DNA of 64,000 nt. Origin: Odobenus rosmarus divergens. Lineage: Eukaryota; Chordata; Mammalia; Carnivora; Odobenidae. The notes below the pieces were generated by a model. That model had not been told where the DNA came from. It ran no database searches and saw only the letters and a program-made list of their open reading frames with translations. This document shows positions 57,886 through 64,000 of this stretch, piece after piece (position 1 is the first letter of the stretch; each line of letters opens with the position of its first letter). Made by a program: the position numbers and the translations under genes. Where the stretch lies: positions 104,248-168,247 of the forward strand of contig NW_004452135.1 in NCBI RefSeq assembly GCF_000321225.1, written 5' to 3'.

Positions 57886-59474
57886 AATGTATCAGAAACA
57901 TGTTGGCTCATTGAATAATAATCTTAAAAAAGCCCAACTAAACATGAGTCTTTGGAATTTTCCCATTTATTTATTTGGCAAATATTTACTTAATGTGAAT
58001 CACAGGCCAGAAATAGTAATATTAATAGGTATTTGTAGTGACTTTAGTAAATTATCATCTAGCTTTTGCTAGCAGGTAAGTATTAACATGTGCCAAAGGT
58101 TTAAGAAAAGTATGTTAAAGAACTACTTAAATTTGGCCAATCAACTTAATTTTCTGCTAACTTGAAAAGATTGTCAGTATATTTTTAGTAATGAAACACC
58201 TCAACCGATTTTTAGAACAGGGTTTATGGACCGCTCTTCTAAACTGTGAATTCAGTAAGGTAGGAGCCAGGATGAACGCATTCATCCTAATGTCTTTAGT
58301 CTGATGTATGGTGCCAACAGCTACTCCATTAGATGGGGGTCAGGCATGAGTTATAGAAAAGGAGGGTAAGTGAAAGTTCTTGGGGAAAAAAATCCTCCAA
58401 ATTGATGTTAGGATAGAAATTCTTTAGCTTATATTTCATTTCAAAAACACTTATTAAACTGTCATCCATATCCTCTAGGGAACAATACCAGATCTTTAAC
58501 TTATTTCAAATAACTAAGTCTTTTAAGTTCTGAATTTTTAGTAGGTCTCAAAGGTCATGCCCTAGGAAAAAGACTAAGCCAGAATGTATGTGATGGGAGT
58601 TAATACATGTCTCTTGGTTTCACTGCAGCTCTACGATATAATGAGATCAGTATGCAGAACATGCTACAAACTACAGGTTTCATGGAACTAGGAATCTTTA
58701 GCTCGAATTAAGCTGGAATACCACAAACTTTTCTAAACTTATGCTATATACTTATGTAATTAGATTTTCTCTTCCTAGAAAAGTTGTACATGTGGTACAG
58801 CTTCAAAACTGTATGTAGAACCATTTACATTTATCATTGATAGAAATGTAAGTTTTTCTCAAATTAAAGTTCTGGACATCGGTCCTTTTGATGTGGCACA
58901 TACTTTGAGATCACAGGGGGTATAAATATGGCTGAGAAGATTTCTAAGAATATTTCAACAGTTTGATACCATTTTGACAGTTTTTAAATAAGGTGAAAGG
59001 AAAAATTCATAAAATTACTTGCAATAAAATATATACAGATTATTACATTATGTGCTCAAGTGTTTAATGCCTTGTTAAATTTTAATAATAAAATCTTGAT
59101 TTTTTTTCCTGTAGAGGTGAGTAAATGAAGAAAAAATATTCTCATAAGACATTATAGTGAAATATTATCCATTTTAACAGAATTAACTTTTTAAGAGAAA
59201 ACACTATCAGACTCAGTGTAATTTGAATGAAAGTCAGTTTTTTAAATATTAAACATATGCCAATTTTTAACTATATGATTTAAAAAGAAGGAAGGCCTTT
59301 AAAGATCAACTGGATAATGTTTTCATATCTTGACTCCAACTGGAGCATTCTCCACTGTCTGTACCCCTTCATTTGCCCTGCAATCGCAATTAAAGCTCCA
59401 GTTTTAATTCCTTTGCTCATGCTAACTCCCCAAAACTAAAATTCTATCTTCACTGTCTCTGTCAATTTAAACTG
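57886..59474. other. AT-rich, no recognised feature
   Basis: 1.6 kb with no gene or repeat that I can name. Confidence 0.45.
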
Positions 59475-59870
59475 TATGTTTCATTCATATGTGGAATCTA
59501 CAAAAACAAAAACAAATGAATGAACAAACAAAAAGATTGAGAGCTATAAACACAGAAAACAAACTAATGGTTTCCAGAAGGAAGGGGGTAAGGGATTGGC
59601 AAAATAGGTGGAGAGTGGGAGATTCAGGCTTCCAGTGATGGAATAAATAAGTCACCAGTACAAGAGAGGGAATACAGTCAAGGACATTGTAGTAATGCTG
59701 TATGGTAACAGATGATAGCTACACTTGTGAGCACAGCATAATGCATACAGAAATTGAATCACTATGTTGTACACCTGAAACTAATGTAACATTGTGTGTC
59801 CACTCTACCCAAATAAATTTCAATTTTAACAAATAAAAAAATTTGAATAAATAAAAATTTTTAAAAAGTG
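59475..59870 (+). mobile_element. L1 3' end with A-rich tail
   Basis: Sense L1 3' UTR: cattcatatgtggaatctac, cagaaaacaaactaatggtttcc, gcataatgcatacagaaattgaatcac, tatgttgtacacctgaaactaatg, then aaataaatttcaattttaac and an A/T-rich tail. Confidence 0.85.
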
Positions 59871-59880
59871 CATTTCCAGG

Positions 59881-60540
59881 GGTACTTCTGGGGAAGATGG
59901 TGGAACAGGGGGAGCTCAACTTGTCCCACGAATACACCTAGAGAACACCCACATCAGTGTAAGTAACCCAGAACATGACCTGAAGACTGGTAGGACAGAC
60001 TCTTCACAACTAATGTGGAGAAGAGGCCACACTGAAAAGGGTAGGAAGAATGGACATGTGGTTGGGGGCTGATCCTGTCTGGGAGGGCAGAGAGTGGTGA
60101 GGAGCAGACACCAGGCACCTGAGGCATGGGGAACCCACACTGGGACTATGATTTCCCATAGCATTGGGATTTGAAAACCAGAGAGACCTAATTTCACAAA
60201 TTCTTACAATCAGTGGGACTTAACACCTGGAACTTTAAAAACTAGCAGGGCTCCACTCTGGGAGAGCTGAAGGCAATAGGAAACTGAGTCCCCATCCTTA
60301 AAGCGGCTGCACAACAAAGGGCCCTGCTGAGATAGAGCTTAGAAGCAGCAACTTGAAAAACACTTGGGTAAACAGGAGGGAGATTTGTTTACTAATCTCA
60401 GAGTAAACCAGAGGGGCAGGGAGAGCTGATGGGCACCATTTCCCTCCCCCGACCTCAGCCTAGATACACGTGATGAGGGAACAGAAGGCAAGCTGAGGAC
60501 AAAGCAGAAACTGACACCCCGCACCACCCCCGCCCCATGG
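59881..60540 (+). mobile_element. L1 5' UTR, first part
   Basis: Begins ggggtacttctggggaagatggtgg, the usual start of carnivore L1 5' UTRs, about 10 bp after the tail of the previous L1. It continues to the LTR at 60,541. Minus frames at 59,916-60,554 are antisense shadows. Confidence 0.75.
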
Positions 60541-61132
60541 GATATATGTGACATTCATTCCTCATGCGCTCCTGGCTTCCCTAAAGCTAAGGGAAGGAAA
60601 AACAAATTGTTAACTTATAGAGATCACAGTCCTGCAAGACATGAGTCTCCCTCAGTTTACAAATGTCTTAGAACCTATAGGAACAAAGCATTTCTATCAA
60701 TAACCTAGCTTCCAGAAGGAAATGTAGATAGAATTAAATGTCCTTATAACCTGCAGCCCATTGATAGATACTTGAAGCAGGCAGAGTGTAATGTTCCTCC
60801 AGGAAGTTCCCAATTATCTTCATGTTAATGCCTCCCTAGAGGGAAAAACAACCTTAACTTGACAATGGCAAGGCCTCCAGGATCCTGTGAGGCTTCTTTA
60901 AACAAATGAAAATCCTTTTGAAAACCTCTCTTTTCCTTACCTCCCCCAACTCCCAAGTATAGAATCAGCCACCCCTCACAACCCTAGTGCAGCAGCTCTT
61001 TCTGCCCATGGGTCCTGTCCCATGCTTTAATAAACCACCATTTTGCACCAAAGATGTCTCAAGAGTTCTTTCTTGGCTGTCGGCTCTGGACCTCACCCCG
61101 CTGAACCTCACCTATATTCCAAAAACACATCA
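60541..61132 (+). mobile_element. solo ERV LTR inside the L1 5' UTR
   Basis: AATAAA at 61,029-61,034 followed by a ttgcaccaaagatgtctcaagag R-U5-like block and a gctgtcggctctggacc end region. catgg occurs at 60,536-60,540 and 61,133-61,137, a candidate 5-bp TSD, but the TG start is not where that would put it; the true 5' end may be tgtgacattc at about 60,548. About 590 bp; class I by layout. Confidence 0.65.
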
Positions 61133-62095
61133 CATGGACACATGCCTTGGTGGGAATCCTCTCCACCGAGCTTGCTGACATCAGACCTTGCTGCTGTGCC
61201 CTTCTGTGGATCTGCACCCTCCAGCGCAGCCAACCATGCCAGGAGTCTTCCTTAGAGGCTGTAGTTCCCCTCCTACAGTGGACCTGCACAGACCTTGCTG
61301 ACATCTTACGCTCCACCCGTTTATTCTGCAGACTCACCCCCTCCATCCCAGCCTGGGCAGATTTCCCAGGCTGCTGCAGGTCCCCTCCGGCACTCTCCTG
61401 CAAATTTGCCCCTTCAAGCCCAGCTGCAAGAGTTTTCTAAAGTGGCTCCAGGTCTCCTTCCACAGCAGACTGCACAAATTTTGCTAATACCACATGCCCT
61501 GCCCTCATATTCTTCTGTGGACCTGCCCTCAGCAGGAGTCCATCCAAAGCAGTTCCACAAGCATGGCGGTGTGCAAGCAGCCCTGACAAGGGCCAAAGCC
61601 ACGCCAAAGTGACTCCTGCCCTGGAGACGGGGGAAGATAACACACATACCAATCCAACTGTGGCCCTAGCAGAAGGCTGGGGGCAGAAAGTTGGTCTGAC
61701 TGCGGGTGCTGCCCACCAATGAAAGCTTCTAAGGGGACAACACCGAATAGTGTGCCCTACAGTTTGGGGCTACTGCAGTTCTGGCTAATTCCTGGTCTGA
61801 CTAGATTCAAGCCCAAGGCAGCTCCAGACTGGCCCACTCACAACACAGGGAGCACACCCTGCCCACATCAGGCAAGGAGAAAAATGGCAGATGATTGGAT
61901 GAAGGCGAAAGTGTCTCAGCCACAGTAGGGTGCATGAAACACACATAGGAGACCACGCTCACATGCCAGATTCTGGTGGACAGGGGACATTGCACTGTAG
62001 GGCACTAGAGAACCTCTTCTTTATAAAGCCATTACCTTCAAGAGGCGGAGATGTAGCTGACTTTCTTCATACATATAAACAGACACAGAGAATTA
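61133..62095 (+). mobile_element. L1 5' UTR, second part, with degenerate internal repeats
   Basis: GC-rich (about 55%). A ttgct(g/a)a(c/t)a... block recurs at 61,171, 61,294 and 61,480, each followed by tctg(t/c)(g/a)ga or ctgcaga and a cctgcaccc-like stretch, suggesting old 5'-UTR repeat units. The overlapping frames at 60,987-61,995 on both strands come from this GC-rich low-stop DNA and carry no motif. Confidence 0.65.
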
Positions 62096-62604
62096 GTAAA
62101 AATGAGGAGAGAGAGGAAAGAGGAATATGTCCCAAATGAGAGAAGAAGACAAAATCACAGCAAAAGAGCTAAATGAAAAGAAGTTAAATAATATATCCGC
62201 TAGAGAATTGATAGTCATGGTCATAAAGATACTCACTGAACTTAAGAGTAGAGGACCTCAGTGAGACTCTCAACAAAGAGACAAAAAACATAAAAAAGAA
62301 CGAATGAGAAATGAATAACTTAATAACTGAAATTAAATATATACTAGATGGAATAAATAGTAGACTAGAGGAAGTGGAAGAATGGATCAGGGACCTAGAG
62401 GACAGAGCGATCAACCTGAACAGGAAAGAGAGAAGAAAAATAATAAATGAAAATAAATTAAGGGAACTCAGGGACACCATCAAGCTTAATAAAATCCACA
62501 TTATAGGGATCACAGAAGGAGAAGAGAGAAAAAGGGGCAGAAAATTTATTTCAAGAAATAATAGCTGAAAACTTCCTGAATCTTTAGAAGGAAACAGAAA
62601 TCAT
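62096..62604 (+). pseudogene. L1 ORF1 remnant
   Basis: Sense L1 ORF1 text from about 62,105 (gaggaatatgtcccaaatg). The 85-codon frame at 62,311-62,568 reads LEEVEEWIRDLEDRAINL (end of the coiled coil) then NKLRELRDTIKLNKIHIIGI (start of the RNA-binding domain) and is frameshifted after EEERKRG. The rest of ORF1 is missing. Confidence 0.85.
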
Positions 62605-62742
62605 AGTCAATAGAGAAAAACTGAGAGCTTTTTCTCTAATATCAGGACAAGACAAGGATGTCCACTCCTACCACTTTTTTGGAACATAGTTCTGGAAGTC
62701 CTAGCCATAGCTTTCAGACAAGAAAAAGAAATAGAAGGCATC
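62605..62742 (+). pseudogene. L1 ORF2 reverse-transcriptase fragment
   Basis: agagaaaaactgagagctttttc, caggacaagacaaggatgtcc, ctggaagtcctagcc and gaaatagaaggcatc are sense ORF2 RT text placed directly after ORF1, so several hundred codons between them are deleted. It ends at about 62,742 with no L1 3' end. Confidence 0.8.
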
Positions 62743-62827
62743 TTCACTCTTCACTCACTAATATTTGTAGATTCCATTTGTTTTCTTTACAGAGTAACAC
62801 CTCATGAATTTAATCCTTTGCATTTTT

Positions 62828-63018
62828 TTTAGAGATTTTATTTATTTATTTGACAGAGAGAGACAGAGCGAGAGCAGGAACACAAGCAGGGGGAGTGGGA
62901 GAGGGAGAAGCAGGCTTCCCGCAGAGCAGGGAGCCCGATGCGGGGCTCGATCCCAGGACCCTGGGATCATGACCTGAGCCAAAGGCAGATGCTTAACAAC
63001 TGAGCCACCCAGGCACCC
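62828..63018 (-). mobile_element. SINEC, full length, young
   Basis: Near-consensus. A perfect 16-bp TSD aatcctttgcattttt lies at 62,812-62,827 and 63,019-63,034. Confidence 0.97.
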
Positions 63019-63034
63019 AATCCTTTGCATTTTT

Positions 63035-63509
63035 CTTACAGCTATGCTCTTTCAAATCCTACCATATACTCATGAATTAAGTTTTTTTCTTGTCTAAGTT
63101 CTTCTTTCCACAGTTGTTAGATTATTTTTCATTAACCAGAGTTTTTGTTATGTCACTCCAATGAATTTCCCAAAAGGATATATATATAGCTTACCCATTT
63201 TGTCTAAATTTCTAGCTGAATCAGTACCCTTTGGTATTTTATCACCCTATCTCTAAATAGTATTCAAATGAACTTTTATACCTCAATCTTTATTGACTCC
63301 TCTGTGCTAGTCCTAATATACCTTTTATCTATTTAGGCTCATCCTCTTTTTTCACATCTCAATTCCTTTTTTTCCAACTTAAAATCTATCAGAAATTGGA
63401 ACTTCTCAGTGAAGCTTTTCTGATTATGCTCACATGTGAATTTTCTTTCCCACCTTTGAATTGTAGGAACTTATTCATTAGATTATGTATTACTTTATAC
63501 TATTAGGAT
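63035..63509. other. AT-rich, no recognised feature
   Basis: Nothing recognised. Confidence 0.45.
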
Positions 63510-63710
63510 CTTGGTTCTGCCACTTACCTGACGTGTGTACTTGAAAAAGTAATTTAGCTTCCTTTTTCTCTGTTTTAACATGTATAAAGTGAGCAACATA
63601 ATAGAATCTATCTCAAATAGCTATAAAGGTTAAATAACTTAATATATCTAAAGCCCTTAGAACAATTCCTGTCATATATTATATGTTTAGTAACAGTTAT
63701 CTTTTGTTCT
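63510..63710 (+). mobile_element. MIR SINE
   Basis: Sense MIR: ggttctgccacttacctgacg, aaagtaatttagcttcc, ctctgttttaacatgtataaagtg, aaggttaaataacttaatat and aagcccttagaacaattcctg. Old, no TSD. Confidence 0.8.
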
Positions 63711-64000
63711 CATAATTATTATGTAAGTCATCCCACATATTTCAGCTCTACAGTGATCCCATATTGGAGTTCCAGAGACTCAAGAGGAGTAGTCTCATAA
63801 GCTCAAGTTCAGCTTGAGGTCATCTAACTTAGAGCAGAAGGCAGAGTCAAGGAGGAAAATGTCAACATTTCAAGACAAACAGAGGATTAGATAAAAGATT
63901 CAATTAGAATTTTTGCCTACAAGTTTCAAGGTAGAGGTCTAGGAAGAAACTGGTTGTAAAAGAAGAAAGTAATTTAGATCATCAATCGCAGGACCAAAAA
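63711..64000. other. unassigned window edge
   Basis: A possible reversed MIR-like piece at 63,720-63,850; not firm. Confidence 0.35.

Noticed and set aside
59916..61995. Many overlapping ORFs on both strands
   Set aside because: GC-rich L1 5' UTR and LTR have few stop codons; no frame has a motif.

Overview
The window is vertebrate nuclear DNA from a carnivoran, most likely an arctoid caniform (bear, seal, mustelid or raccoon group). The evidence is 25 copies of a tRNA-derived Can-SINE (SINEC) whose head reads ggcgcctgggtggctcag and whose tail is (AAATA)n with AAATCTT. Canid SINEs normally start with a different head and felid ones have a different middle; that comparison is from family knowledge, not a search. 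Base composition is AT-rich and CpG-poor. I find no protein-coding gene, rRNA, tRNA gene or CRISPR array. This is intergenic or deep intronic sequence, and nearly every long ORF is a repeat, the antisense of a repeat, or AT-rich chance.

Layout. 1-9.6 kb: seven SINECs, L1 and L2 relics, two G-quadruplex motifs, and an unassigned GC-richer block at 7,985-8,960. 9.6-17.2 kb: an L1M ORF2 relic, degenerate SINECs, and an ERVL-type remnant (LTR, primer-binding-like site, decayed pol) at about 14.1-15.6 kb. 17.2-21.3 kb: a 26-bp tailless SINE head with a 16-bp target duplication, a palindromic MITE-like block, a GC-rich block, a 52-codon minus-strand open frame that looks like a last exon or retrocopy, and a MER5A-type hAT relic. 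21.8-27 kb: an LTR split by a twin-primed (5'-inverted) L1, then a second minus-strand LTR.

27-35 kb: L1M fragments on the minus strand and a nearly complete HAL1 (30.6-33.2 kb) split by two SINECs. 35-53 kb: scattered SINECs, an MLT2-type and an MLT1-type ERVL LTR, MIR and L2 relics, a 4 x 31-bp minisatellite, and several kilobases of apparently single-copy AT-rich DNA, some with homeodomain-like motif clusters. 53-64 kb: a 10.9-kb SINEC-free stretch holding a possible LTR, MER5A and L2, then an L1 3' end abutting the 5' UTR of a second L1. That second L1 carries a solo LTR and a large internal deletion. The window ends with a young SINEC and a MIR.

The elements do not work together as a system. 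The order of events is readable from nesting: HAL1, L2, MIR, MER5A and MLT first, then ERV LTRs and L1, then SINECs. Family names are from recognition by eye; boundaries without target-site duplications (TSDs) are approximate.
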